Origin: Sphagnum compactum
Taxonomy: Eukaryota > Bryophyta > Sphagnopsida > Sphagnales
Direction of reading: 5' to 3'
Assembly: GCA_965153455.1 (NCBI GenBank)
Contig: OZ234504.1
Location: 3,906,001-3,970,000 of the forward strand
DNA: 64,000 nucleotides
Shown here: in pieces, positions 1-11,101 of the stretch
Numbering within the stretch: the first letter of the stretch is position 1
Layout: the number at the start of each line of letters is the position of its first letter
Made by a program: the position numbers and the translations under genes
Notes under the pieces: generated by a model
Told to the model about the DNA's origin: nothing
What the model saw: only the letters and a program-made list of their open reading frames with translations
Databases searched by the model: none

Positions 1-3000
1 TCATAATATCATAACAAGTTAGCGATCATTCCATAATTCAAATTGTTGATTTGTGTCTTGATCAATGTTTGGACACATCCAGAAATGGGTACTTAGAACT
101 GATGAACTCATGTAGTATCTTCACCACATGAAAAGTCTAGCCTTAGTGCTTAAGGGGACAACAATCATTATAGCTCATTGCAATTTCCTTGTTTCCTTTT
201 GGAAAATATAGAAATTCTCCCATCGTCATGAGGCTTTGATTAAATCTCGTTACTTCCTAAATTATTTTTTTTGCTTTTATGAAATTGAACTGGACTTAAT
301 TACTGTTTTTGATTATGTACAAGAGTGCAGTAGATTGAAAGTGGGTCTGATTGAAAGTGGGTCTGACTGAAAGTGGGTCTGATTTCCAAAATTGAAACTA
401 GAATTGGAACCAAAATGTGAAGAAATTTTGTTAAACCCAGGTCTGCTTTTGGGGCCCAGTTCAATTCTGTTCATAAAGAACCAGAACTGGACACTGGCTC
501 TGATGCTCAACCACTGCCAAAATATGCTCAAACATTACCAAGGACACACCCTCAATTCCTACTTCATATGTATACAACACCACCCATTATGAATAATATG
601 CAAATCATATACCATCTGTGAAACCCTAAACTCTAACATAAGGCTCACTGGATGAATTTTGTAACTTGAATGGCTGATTGAGGGGAAATTTTTAATAATC
701 TCCATAAATATTATTTTTAATATTACTTACATAAAACTAATTCGTTAATTAACAGAAATTTTATGTTCATATGAATTCCCAAATTTGCCATTGTTGTTCA
801 TTCCCCCCAAAAGTGAAGCTAAGATATGTTTCCATGTCTTCCATTCACCCACTATTCAGCCACAACTAAATTTTTTGATGGTTGAATGATGGCAAAATGA
901 TTTCTATGTTCACCAAAACCACTGACCCCAAATCTGGCAAATTTTTTGTTTCCTTTTTCACTTCTAGAAATTGAAAATCTTCAAAATCACTAGAGTTTTT
1001 TAATTTTAATTCTATTTTTTTTGTGAAATTAAGATTAATATTCATCTCATTATTTCTCAACCCACCTTGAAAGCACCCACACCTAGCTTGGGAACGATTC
1101 ATCTAAGCCATTCTATTTCAAGAATTGTGGGCACAAATTCTACCCATAATTACTCTCTACCTATTAACAAAACAATACAAATTATATTCTCAAAAGTACT
1201 TACAACATTCACAATCTAGAGTTTTACTCATTCTAAATCCTCTATAAATTGTATACATTTTTAAATTTTATTATAGTTACCATTTTCTTATTTCTTAAAT
1301 TTTTTATTATTCTCAATAATCAAAATTTATCATCAAAATTCATAATTCGATTAGAAAAACACAATAGTTCAAAGTAGTACCATTGTTTTTTCATCAATAT
1401 TCCATTGTTTCTTTTACTCAGAATTGAATATATCAAACATTTGTAGTATGAAATGTAATAACCCAAAAATGAAAACAAGAAAATTTGTGGTTTAAAACCC
1501 AACAAAACTCTAAACTACTCACTGTCGAAATTTTCTAATTTTTAACAACTTTCTAAGTTTCTTTCTGTGTAAAAAACAATCTTTCAAAAATCATCAACTT
1601 TCAAAACTACATTCTAAGTCCTTTCCCTCCGAAAGTAATTTGAATCTTCAAACTAACATTGAAATGTTTTCATCCTATCCAACTCACTAACCATCTACAT
1701 TTTGCCTTGTTGAATTTCTACCATTCTCTTGGTCATATTCTACCTTATTTAATCTCTGCCATTCACCAAGTAACAAAGAATATTTCCACCTACCTTCAAC
1801 TATTATGTTATGAATTGAAATAAACTTGGTGACAAGATTTTAATTTAAGTCCACATTGCATAGTGCATATTGGTAGCTTGCGGGTATTGATTTTGAAAAG
1901 CAAATAATATGGTCCCCGATATTATATATTTTATAAATCTGAATACCTTTTGGGTGAGGTTTTGAATTTTTTTTAAAGTATTCTAAAACCTTTGGGTATA
2001 ATTCAATTTATTTTTCTCAACTCATGGCCATTATAAGGTATGGGTTTAGGGTTGTTGAAATGTATCCAATTTCAAGTATGGTTAGGGTTTAAAGTTATGA
2101 TTTCAAAAGTTCTCATTTGATTCAAATTGATATGGATTTCGTCATCTAGTTTTCCTATGCATCACAAATTGTCACAAAACTTACAAAAAAGACAACAAAA
2201 AAATATTAAAATGCATATTACATATGCCCATAATGCAAGGTATGTTTGTAATCAAAAAAGGATATAGAAGCTTTTTGATTTATAGTTCAAAGTCTTAGCA
2301 TCCCATGATCATACCTAAAGATGATTTCTTATTCTAAGTTGTAGTTGAATCCACCTTCAATTTTGCAAACTATTTCTTAAAAAAAGGTTATTGGGCACAA
2401 TGGATAGTGGACTATGAACAAACAACTACCCACATAAACAACCACAAACAACCAACACACAAAATAAAAACAACACATTCACAAGAACAATATAGAATCT
2501 AGGTTGACAAACACAAACTCAAGACTCACAAAAATATAAAAAAAAGGTAAGTTCTCGTAATAAATAAAATAGACAAATTTGACAAGTAGGACATAATAGA
2601 CAATAAATAGAATAAACACACCTACAAAATTGGATAGAATGGATAGAAATCAACGAAATGGACAAAGTAGATAGAAATGAATAGAGTTGGACAAAATGGA
2701 TAGAATTGACAATTAACCTATAATAGATAAGAAAAAAAAGTCAAACTTACGGGCAGTGGCAAAAAAAAAAGAATTGAAACTTTCGAAAGAACTCAAACTT
2801 GCATGCATATGATAAAATAGCATAGTGCATGCTTACATTGACCAATGTTCCCCACAAGCAACACATGCATAATTGTCATTGAATGACCTACACATCATAA
2901 ATTTAGAAGCAACAAAACCAACAAATAACTTGAAAATGACATCATGTGGACAACATAATGGCCAAAAAAAAAAACCCAACAAAACTGACCATGCATTGCC

Positions 3001-3200
3001 CAACCATCTAAAGACCATCAAGGTTCTTCAAAAGAATGCCCACTTCATCATTGGATTATTGCACCCAAGAAAATAAATTGTAATGTAAATAGCTTGTTGG
3101 GATTGAATGTTGAATTTGCACCGCCAACAAGTCATATGCATATCTATCCTAATTACAGCACAAAGCCACCATAAAAAATTAAATTAATTTAATTTAAAAT
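1..3200. other. AT-rich intergenic DNA, no gene seen
   Basis: Both strands hold only short, stop-riddled frames with no family resemblance. Simple structure includes three tandem copies of a 17-bp unit (core tgaaagtgggtctga) at about 333-383, and loose repeats of 'atggataga'-like units at about 2630-2720. The small open frames near 2833-3076 on both strands have no recognisable domain and overlap a poly-A run, so I do not call them genes. Confidence 0.5.
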
Positions 3201-3239
3201 GAAATAAGAAAACAAAACCAAAAATAGAACATTGAGTAA

Positions 3240-3735
3240 AAATTCATGTAGGGAATTAGAAGTCTAACCGAAGGTCTTCCTCAAAAATGTCTCTCTGTGA
3301 TGAGTTCATTGTTTTCTACAATTACAGTAAGAAAATCAGTCATACCCATAAGATAGTAGGCCCCATCATAGCCAGCACGAACATTGTTCAACCAATTTTT
3401 TATTACCAAAATGAGGAGATTCAAATTTTCAATTCCCAATCATGACCATCAAAGGAACTTTGTGATGACACCAACAATACTAAAGATTCATTATATTTCA
3501 ATTTGTGACCCCACAATGCCAAACACCTAACAAGCCAAAAAGGAACATGCACCCACAGCTTGTGCCCACCAAACCAAAGGTTTCTTGTGATCTATTGATC
3601 GCATAAGTTTATCTTGTTGAAATAATTATAGCCAATTCTTCAAAGTTGAAAGCATTGCATCATCAACCAACACAACTTGCCCAGAAGAATTATCATCTTC
3701 TTTAATTGCCATTGGTTTTACTAGTTCCCTGATAA
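3240..3735 (-). pseudogene. Possible coding scraps of an unrecognised gene or transposon
   Basis: On the minus strand, a piece at about 3735-3606 follows an AG acceptor-like site (tttttatcag type) and reads about 35 codons of mixed, protein-like composition (including EDDNSSGQVVLVDDAML) before a TAA. A second piece near 3400-3330 reads NNVRAGYDGAYYLMG, and a third near 3310-3265 reads DIFEEDLRL. Frames do not join cleanly and I do not recognise the family. It could be the 3' end of a minus-strand gene whose leader lies near 6.1-6.5 kb, or debris of a mobile element. Confidence 0.2.
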
Positions 3736-6100
3736 AAGTACACCTATATAAATAAAAGAGGAGACATGATCTTAGCATAGTATTTTACAACAATCTTGAC
3801 AACAATCAAATTACCCATGAAGTTCCAAATACAAATTTTCATTTTTTGTAATGAAGGTCAAACATGATTGCCAGGATGTTGTGAACCTTAAAAGTGATTA
3901 TAAACCATTGAAAAAGCCAAGAATGGCAGATCAATATCCCCACAACTTGCACCATCATCCTTCACTTAAATTCTTGCAATCTTGAAACAAAATCACCATA
4001 GATTAGTGGTATACTCCTTGTTACTCCCTGTCCATCCAGACAAAAACTAGTCTCTCTGGATGCATTCTGTCTTCTCTTTCAGGTTTGTGAAGTTCTTTCA
4101 AACCAACATACTAGACCATCATGGTTCTTGTATAAATGAATGATGCGATGAGATCTTTGGCTATTCAGCTCTCGAACACCAAAAATGAATCAAGAACAGC
4201 AGATTGAAAGAGATTCTTCCATTTGAATCTTCCAAATGAAAAAATCTTTCGTTACAAATCGTGACATGTAGCATGATTTCTAAATGAATTTCTAGAAATC
4301 GTTTAGAAATTGAGAGTGTCTGACCTTCTGTCATTGCAGGCTGAAGATGAAGAGGAATCCCTTTTTCAGCAATCCCTGTTGCCACCAACAAAGACAGTTA
4401 GGTGAATTGACTGTCTTTTGGTAAATTGAGTGGGCATGCAAATTCAGCAGTCAAGCATTGGACATGTGTAACCTCAGAATATCTTTCATAAGAATAGAGA
4501 AATCTCCATTCTCACGAAGAAAAAACAGCAAGGTTAACACTTCCTCAGGAAGTCACAGAAGGAACCAAACTAGGAAAGACAGAACAAACAAAAAACAAAA
4601 AACACACACACCGGTATGAAAAAAAGTGCCAGTCCCACACCTGTTCAGGAACCATCAACAGTAGTATGCATGATAGTGACTTAACTACCACAACTTCCCC
4701 ACTGACTTCATCAGCTCCCTACAGTGGGAGGCCGGTGACAAGCACCAACCTGCGAACTGAGTTTCTGCTGCAATTTTGGAAACAAGGGGAAGACTCAGCC
4801 ATACTGGCTAGCAACAGACCACAACAACAAGGACAAGACAAAAGCAGACCGACAGAAAGGGAAAAGAAAAACTCAAGGAAAGGACAACAGGGAAAAACTA
4901 TGAACAAGTTGTCTTACAAGAAGCTCCCCACTTACAAGACCTGAAACAAAATGCTTAACCTGAGAATGCACAACTCAACTTGGAAATTGCAGGCTACTAA
5001 GCATTACATATTTGCAGTCTTCTCAAATGGGTGGTTGCTGTATTGAAATTACACACCAATTGCAGCCCAGAATGCTGTCAGAAAATAACATACCTGAAGA
5101 GCAAGGATGCCTGGAGTGTTGCATGATTGGCAAATGAATGATTCGTAGAGAAGTCTCAGTGGTTCTCCAGGATCAGAGCAGCAACCTGAAGATTAAATCA
5201 CTGTGGCATACATTTGTCGCACTTCACCACCTGCACAGTTAATTTTGGCAGGCCCACCCAGGGCAAAACCTTCTGCAACTTAACTCAGCAATCAGTACAG
5301 CATGGAGCTAGACCTGACTCAGCAATTAGTCAGAAATTTACATCGCCAGATAAAGAGGATCAGGATTTCATTTGAACTTGGAATCTTGTCTGACTAAAGG
5401 AACCCTAAAAAACAGCTTGCAACTAAGGAGTCAATCAGACAGAGGCTCAATTCTTCAGGAGGTTATGGCTCATTATATCATCTCTAACTGCAGTTGCAAA
5501 ACAGGAATTGCTTGTGGTAATATTAAGTAGTGACCTTTGATCCACACTGATCAAAAAACTCCTGATACTTTTGGAACATGTGCATCATCTACAGGCTTGA
5601 GTCTCTGTCTCCATTGCTATGGTACTCAAATTTGGCAGGTGAAAAGTACCCTTCTCATCCTGTATTCATCTTATACAGGACTTGTTGCCTCAACAAGGCA
5701 ATCTCAAGGCACTGTGGCTTCTTCATGCAACACACATTAGCTTTCCCACAAACACAGATCACCTTTCAACATCGCAGATAAAGAGAAAAACACACACACA
5801 CACACATACACACACAGACTGCATGTACATCATCAGCCAGCAGATGAATGCATCATCATCAAAACTTCATAAATCTTTGCTCAAATGCCATTCCCCTACT
5901 ACACACTCAGACCCTCCATACCCTCTTCATTTGCTTCTATCACAAATCACAGCCATCTATAACCATCATCATCATCATCATCAGAATCCAATCAAATCAT
6001 TGTCACAAAATCAGAGCTTCCTTCACATAGAAAATCTTGAGTTTCCTTCCAACAAGAACTCTCTTTCCACCAATGCCAATGCCAATACATACATACATTG
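3736..6100. other. Non-coding stretch, possible minus-strand leader/intron DNA
   Basis: No coding frame is supported. The stretch holds a (CA)n run near 5790-5820, an (ATC)n run near 5960-5985 and moderate GC. Open frames here that encode His or Thr-His runs come from these simple repeats. The reverse strand near 4390-4140 has a 76-codon frame without a recognisable domain. If the region at 6.1-6.5 kb is a promoter, this could be untranslated leader plus intron of a gene lying mostly left of the window. Confidence 0.3.
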
Positions 6101-6540
6101 ATACAGACAACTATAGAGAGAGCTTCAGGAATCGATGGGTGAGCTTCAGCAGCCATCCATCAACCCTAAAGAACACAATCCTCAACTGAATCCATTTTCT
6201 GTGAAATCAACAAATTTCGATTCCAATTGTCTTCTTCTTCTTCTTCTTCTTCTTCTTCTTCTTCACAAGTTTCAACAACAAGCATTAATCTGAAAAAAAA
6301 CCAACTAGCAATCAGATCGCCTCAAAAAAACCACCCAAAAGAAAAAGTAAAATAAATAAAACAGAACTCCGATCACCCAAAAAAAAATGGCGAAATTAGA
6401 GTCGAAAGACTTAACTGTTTGCAAATCATTCCGCGCAAAATCGATCACCAAAATCTCGAAAGAAGATCGAACGAGAGGAAGAATCATGAAGCTCTCGACG
6501 ACGACGAAAATAAATTCATAAAAAAAAAGGGGAGGGTATG
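6100..6540 (-). promoter_or_regulatory. Candidate 5' leader/transcription start of a minus-strand gene
   Basis: Composition changes to a leader-like mix. Read on the minus strand there is a CG-bearing segment (cgtcgtcgtcgagagcttc) followed by pyrimidine-rich DNA, a polypyrimidine-AG acceptor-like site (ttggtttttttcag) near 6300, a (GAA)n run at about 6236-6265, and short upstream-type ORFs that close within a few codons. No long coding frame follows on the left, so the coding part, if any, would be beyond introns. This is inference from composition only. Confidence 0.25.
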
Positions 6541-6545
6541 GGGGA

Positions 6546-6730
6546 CTTAGTTAACCAGATGGGATTAGGGCAAACCGGTTATCCCTGTTAAGTATGAATG
6601 AATCCGTGTAATCCTGTTAAGTTAGAGGGCTTGGTCCAGAGCTTACTTAACCAGACGGGATTAGGGCAAATCTGTTATCCCTGTTAAGTAGGGATGAATC
6701 CGTGAATCCTGTTAAGTTAGAGGGCTGGGT
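6546..6730. repeat. Diverged 96-bp tandem duplication
   Basis: Two copies, about 6546-6641 and 6642-6730, both read 'tta.ttaaccaga.gggattagggcaaa..tgttatccctgttaagta' and end with 'cctgttaagttagagggct'. Within each copy the word cctgttaagt also recurs. It lies just outside the proposed minus-strand leader, so it could be promoter DNA. Confidence 0.8.
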
Positions 6731-8438
6731 TCCTGTTACGTAGGAAAGGGGCGTAAGGGGGAAAATTAGGAGCCAGCTGTTAGTCGTTGCTGCCTATTTT
6801 TTTCACTTTCCCACTGGCAGCTAGCTAAACTGGCAGTTAGCTCCTTGTTAACTGTTACATTAGTGGTTCCAGTTTAGCCGCTTTTTGGCCTTTTGGTGGC
6901 AATGTAGACCCCTCTTAGATTTCCCCACCCTATCGGTTACCACTAACAGTTAACATCCTGTTACTGCCCATTTTAGCTACTGCCCTCGGTTGTTTGAAAA
7001 CAAATGCAAAAAATTTATCAATGAATGAAATAAATTTCTGACCAAAATCAAATCATCAATATTTTATTTTATTTTTCTATTTGGGTTTTCATCAGTTTTT
7101 CTCCCATAAGAACAGAATTTTTAGTCATTTAAAATTATGTTTTTATCATAAGTTCCCCAAATTCATAGTTTGTTTCCATATAAGAGACCTTTTAAGTTAT
7201 TATTTTAATTTATCAACTCCCAATTCCTTTGTTTTTTAAGAATGCAAAAAGTTGACGGCCGCTCAAAACAAAACCCTAAAAATTTGCTATGTTCACATGA
7301 GAAACCAAAACTAGAACCATTCTAATTTAGTTCTTAAAACCAGACTGGAGCCTCTTTAGACAAGTAAAGAACCACCCAACATTGAATATAACCTAAGTTC
7401 CCCCAAATTTTATCAGTTGTAGTTCATTCAGAAAATCATTAAAAAGGTTATCTAGTAAAAATAAAACTTATATTAAAACATTCATGAAAGAAACTTTCAT
7501 ATTTCATGTCATTAAAGTCTAGGAGGAAATTTTTTAAACAAAAGACTCATATAACTTGCGTTTTTTTTCTGACAAATTTTGTGCATTTTTTCCAAAAAAA
7601 AGATTGGAAAGTGTTTGGAATGTTTCTTTTTCTCGTGAAAATCAATTCAGAAAGAATTTTGTTGATTCTTAAAAAGAAACATTTGCCAAATTTTTATATC
7701 AAAAAATTTGAGGGAAAAAAAGAAAACCCCTGGATACGAGTTTTTTATTGGGTTGAGGAAAAAAATAATGTGTCTTTTCCTCTGCATTATTTTATTATTA
7801 TTATTATCAGGTATTAATATTATTATTTGCGAAAAAAGAAGCCAAAGAAACCATGGGTATTATTTTTTTTCCTATTTGAGGAAAAGTAGTTGACGTGTTC
7901 GTTTCAGGTTGGTCGACTTCCTTCCCTGGTGGTGGCCCCCGCGGGAGCAAGCGTTGCCGGATATTTGCTGCGCGTCCGCTTGAGCCGCGCAATTCGCGCA
8001 ATCTTCGCTTTTTGACTGCGTAATTACGTTGCACAAATTTAGGCTCCTCGCGCGCATGTAGCGGATTGAACAGCACTCGCACAGATCCCATCCATGTGGG
8101 CTTCGGAGGCCGGGATGCAAAAATCTTATTTCAGGACCGCGCGTACCACTACATTGTGCTAGCTCGCTGCAGCAGCAGCTGATGGTTCATGTGCAAGTGC
8201 AGCTGCAGATCTAGCTGTTGGGTTCCTAAATTCCGGCCCCGCAGGATGCAAGAATCTGATATAACTTACTAGAAAAATCTCAATAGTTTTACATTCTCCA
8301 GCTAGCTGTAACAACAGATCACACATCCACCCGCGAGAAGTCGGATCAGCTTTTGATTCTTATGCGTAATAGCACTACGTATTGTGGATGCGACTAGATC
8401 ATCGAGTCTCTTATAGTTTGTGTGAGAAGGGCATATAG
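6731..8438. other. Intergenic DNA rising into the AP2 promoter
   Basis: From 6731 to about 7890 the DNA is AT-rich with homopolymers and no supported gene. From about 7900 it turns abruptly CG-containing (gcgcgcatgtagcgg, cgcgcaattcgcgcaatc), matching the base composition of the AP2/ERF gene downstream. The 600 bp before that gene therefore probably hold its promoter. A degenerate repeat 'ggatgcaaraatct' occurs at about 8113 and 8244. I could not place a convincing TATA box. Confidence 0.4.
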
Positions 8439-8465
8439 ATGGTGCTGCTGCTGCTGGCGACATAG
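8439..8465 (+). CDS. Candidate uORF upstream of the AP2/ERF gene
   Basis: An ATG followed by seven codons and TAG (peptide MVLLLLAT) ends 39 bp before the ATG of the AP2/ERF reading frame. It begins with the same atggtgct string as the main frame. If the transcript starts upstream of 8439, it would be a short upstream ORF with room for reinitiation. Its place in the leader is inferred, because no start site can be read. Confidence 0.4.
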   Translation: MVLLLLAT

Positions 8466-8504
8466 CTAGCTTGTAGTAGCAGCGGTAATTGTTATACTAC
8501 CAAT

Positions 8505-10496
8505 ATGGTGCTATCATCGCCGCCAGCTGATCCTGGAGCTGTGACGAAGAAACAAGCTGGGGTCCGGAAGAGGGGACGAGGTGGTTTTGTTCATGATGAG
8601 AATATACTGAAGGTCGAAGAAGGTGGCGGGGATGGTGCTCGTCGACGTGGTGCTGTTTCGCAGTCGCGGGGGAGCACGAAGCAGCGGCGAGGTGGACCTG
8701 AGAATGGATTGCATACTTTTAGAGGGGTGCGGCAGCGGCAATGGGGTCGTTGGGTGGCGGAGATTCGAGAACCACGACTGAGAACGCGAATGTGGTTAGG
8801 TACCTTTGCCACCGCCATGGAAGCCGCGCGTGCTTACGATGAAGCGGCACTGACTTATCATGGACCTGGCGCGCGTCTGAATTTACTTCATCAATCGCAG
8901 CAGCAGCCGGCTAATGCTGGAAACGGTTCATCGCCTGGGCCAGCCGGTTCCAAAAAAGCTGTATCAACAACATCAGGGATCGAAGCTGCTACATCGGATA
9001 CAATATCAACGATGACGCGAGGACCCAGTGTCGCTAGCTGCTGCAGCGACCAACCTGCAGCAGCGCCGACCAATATACTGCAGGCTGCAGGACGTCCTCA
9101 TGGAGGTGGCGTAACGCCCACAAGGCCGGGAATGGTAGCAGCTCACGACAATATTCGATATGAGCCCCTTCAACCTGTGTCGCGCAATATTATAATTCCT
9201 GAAGTCCGAGCTCCCAGAGTGCCGATCTGCTGTGATACTGCCGGATCAGATTGCGGTTTTGATCCCATGAGCGTGATCCCCAGTTGTCGGTCGCGCGAGG
9301 CTCATGGGTGGAACAGATATAACTACGGTGCTGGGATTTTTAACGCGTTCTCAGATATTCCAACGCGTCAGCTGCTGCAGGCGAGTTCGTTGCGCCTCTA
9401 TAATCCACCATTATCTATTTCCGGACCAGCTGGTGCTGCAGCTGTGAGCTACAGCGATGGATTTGTTGCTGGAGGCCAAAGTCAATATGGGCCCGGGCTA
9501 TGGGCGTCGCCACGGCCGGCTGTTGGGCTCGCAACCGAGTCCGATATTCTGACGAAGGCTTTGTTGACTGCAGATCCGATATTGAGCGGCCCAATTACCT
9601 CTCTCACGATTCATTCCGCAGGCACCCCATGCAACTCATCCTGCGAGTCCCCAAGGGTCACGACGTTTCCTCACTTGAAACTGGATCAGAAGCAGGAGAT
9701 AGCAGAGTCCGCGAACGTGACTAACGAGATGCTTGCAGTCACAGCGACATTTGAAGCAGCCGGCCCCACAGCAGCTAGCGCCGGCGACCACGTCCCAATT
9801 ACCTCTCTCAGGATTCATTCCACAAGCACGTCATGCAACTCATCCTGCGAGCTGCCAAGGATCACGACGTTTCCTCACTTGAAGCTGGATCAGAAGCAGG
9901 AGATAACAGAGTCCATAAACGTGACGAACGATATGCCTGCAATCACACCGACATTTGCAGCAGCCGGCCCTACAGCAGCTAGCGGCAGCGACCACTCTCT
10001 ACAGGACGAGCTTCACGCAATAGTAGTCACCCAGCAGCAGCCTGTCTCGATCTGCATCCACCCTCGCGAGGAGGAAGAGGAAGCCGAATATCAACAATCG
10101 CCAGACTATTCATCAATAGTATTTGCAATGAATTCGACAGGAGGAGAAGGAGGAGAAACATTGCAACAGGCCGGTGGTAGTGGAAATAAAATTCGTACTG
10201 GCATGCTACAGCAGAATCAAGCCGCGGAGGACTCGCCGACATCGACCTTCTGGAGCTTACAGGATGCAGATCAAGTCGCAGCAGCTCAAGTAGTGGACAA
10301 CCAAACGTCGCCGAGTTGCAACTTGGAGACGGGAATGGACGTGATCCATCCATGGAGCTCGTGTACCGAGCTAGTACTCATGGATGAACCGCCGAGCTTA
10401 ATGGGTACATGGGATCTTGAAGACATCCCACCTCTAGTCGACCTCTCTTTATCGCTTGACGACGAACCACTGCAGCTCGATGAAATCTTCTTATGA
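8505..10496 (+). CDS. AP2/ERF transcription factor, DREB type (A-2/A-3-like)
   Basis: An intronless 663-residue frame from ATG to TGA. A single AP2 DNA-binding domain lies at about residues 71-131: [19 protein letters not shown], then [21 protein letters not shown]. Val84 and Glu89 occupy the two positions (V14/E19) that mark the DREB/CBF subfamily, which binds DRE/CRT elements. The preceding RRGGPEN resembles the KGGPEN block of DREB2/ABI4-type proteins. A basic stretch ([13 protein letters not shown]) near residue 20 could be a nuclear signal. The rest is low-complexity. Residues 363-430 and 431-498 are an in-frame tandem duplication of 68 residues (204 bp). The C-terminus is acidic and contains LSLSL (647-651), an EAR-like LxLxL, 12 residues from the end. 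The protein is much longer than typical DREBs, and the gene is GC-richer than its surroundings. Nuclear regulator of stress/ABA genes is inferred from the family; activator or repressor is undecided. Confidence 0.93.
   Translation: MVLSSPPADPGAVTKKQAGVRKRGRGGFVHDENILKVEEGGGDGARRRGAVSQSRGSTKQRRGGPENGLHTFRGVRQRQWGRWVAEIREPRLRTRMWLGTFATAMEAARAYDEAALTYHGPGARLNLLHQSQQQPANAGNGSSPGPAGSKKAVSTTSGIEAATSDTISTMTRGPSVASCCSDQPAAAPTNILQAAGRPHGGGVTPTRPGMVAAHDNIRYEPLQPVSRNIIIPEVRAPRVPICCDTAGSDCGFDPMSVIPSCRSREAHGWNRYNYGAGIFNAFSDIPTRQLLQASSLRLYNPPLSISGPAGAAAVSYSDGFVAGGQSQYGPGLWASPRPAVGLATESDILTKALLTADPILSGPITSLTIHSAGTPCNSSCESPRVTTFPHLKLDQKQEIAESANVTNEMLAVTATFEAAGPTAASAGDHVPITSLRIHSTSTSCNSSCELPRITTFPHLKLDQKQEITESINVTNDMPAITPTFAAAGPTAASGSDHSLQDELHAIVVTQQQPVSICIHPREEEEEAEYQQSPDYSSIVFAMNSTGGEGGETLQQAGGSGNKIRTGMLQQNQAAEDSPTSTFWSLQDADQVAAAQVVDNQTSPSCNLETGMDVIHPWSSCTELVLMDEPPSLMGTWDLEDIPPLVDLSLSLDDEPLQLDEIFL
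9591..9998 (+). repeat. In-frame 204-bp tandem duplication in the AP2 gene
   Basis: Copies 9591-9794 and 9795-9998 both start ccaattacctctctca and encode 68 residues each (PITSL.IHS...[22 protein letters not shown]...). The unit is a whole number of codons and the copies differ by scattered substitutions, so the frame has been kept since duplication. Confidence 0.9.
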
Positions 10497-10497
10497 T

Positions 10498-10612
10498 AAT
10501 CATCTGCATCCCAAAAACCCTAAACCCTAAACCCTGCTTGCAGTAAGACTAGTACTTCCTATGACCATCTGCATCCTAAACCCTAAACCCTACTTGCAGT
10601 AGGACTAGCACC
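10498..10612 (+). repeat. Tandem duplication with telomere-like CCCTAAA words after the AP2 gene
   Basis: Two copies (about 10498-10556 and 10564-10612) share catctgcatcc, two or three CCCTAAA units, then cttgcagta.gactag. They lie immediately after the stop codon, probably in the 3' UTR. The short CCCTAAA runs match plant telobox words and are too short for an interstitial telomere array. Confidence 0.75.
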
Positions 10613-10940
10613 GCCGCCGCCTCCGCCACTCTCTTGTAAATAGACTCTGCTGCTGCTACTGCAGCACAGAAACCATGGTGATCTAGAACCTAGAACAGAA
10701 AATTTAGGGAAAAAATACTATACTAACTTCTAGAGCTCCTATATAGTTGATGATATTCGATAGAATTGCCACCCGCAATTTTGCGTAAATTACTGGCAGC
10801 GGGGTTTAGTTTCACTAGTTTTACAAATTCATGTGCAAGAAAACAATACATACATACATATTGACATGCATTCATGCACTCTTAATTGTGTCTTCGAGTT
10901 GTCAGTTTGGTCTTTGGACCAAAGCTGTGGAGCAGCTGCT

Positions 10941-11101
10941 GCAGCTTCCTCGATTCTTTGTCACACTATCTTTTAGTGCGGATTTCGCACACTCCAGAAC
11001 TACTCGATTCTTCGTAAAATGCAGCTTCCTCGATTCTTTGTCACACTATCTTTCAGTGCGGATTTCGCACACTCCAGAACTACTCGATTCTTCGTAAAAT
11101 G
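10941..11101. repeat. Near-perfect 80-bp tandem duplication
   Basis: Units 10941-11020 and 11021-11100 (gcagcttcctcgattctttg ... cttcgtaaaat) differ at one visible base (cttttag versus ctttcag). Each unit contains the inverted pair gtgcgg/atttcgcac-like words. The near-identity implies a recent event. Confidence 0.92.

Noticed and set aside
5682-6101. A 139-codon frame with Thr-His and His runs
   Set aside because: Runs come from (CA)n and (ATC)n microsatellites; composition is otherwise unlike protein.
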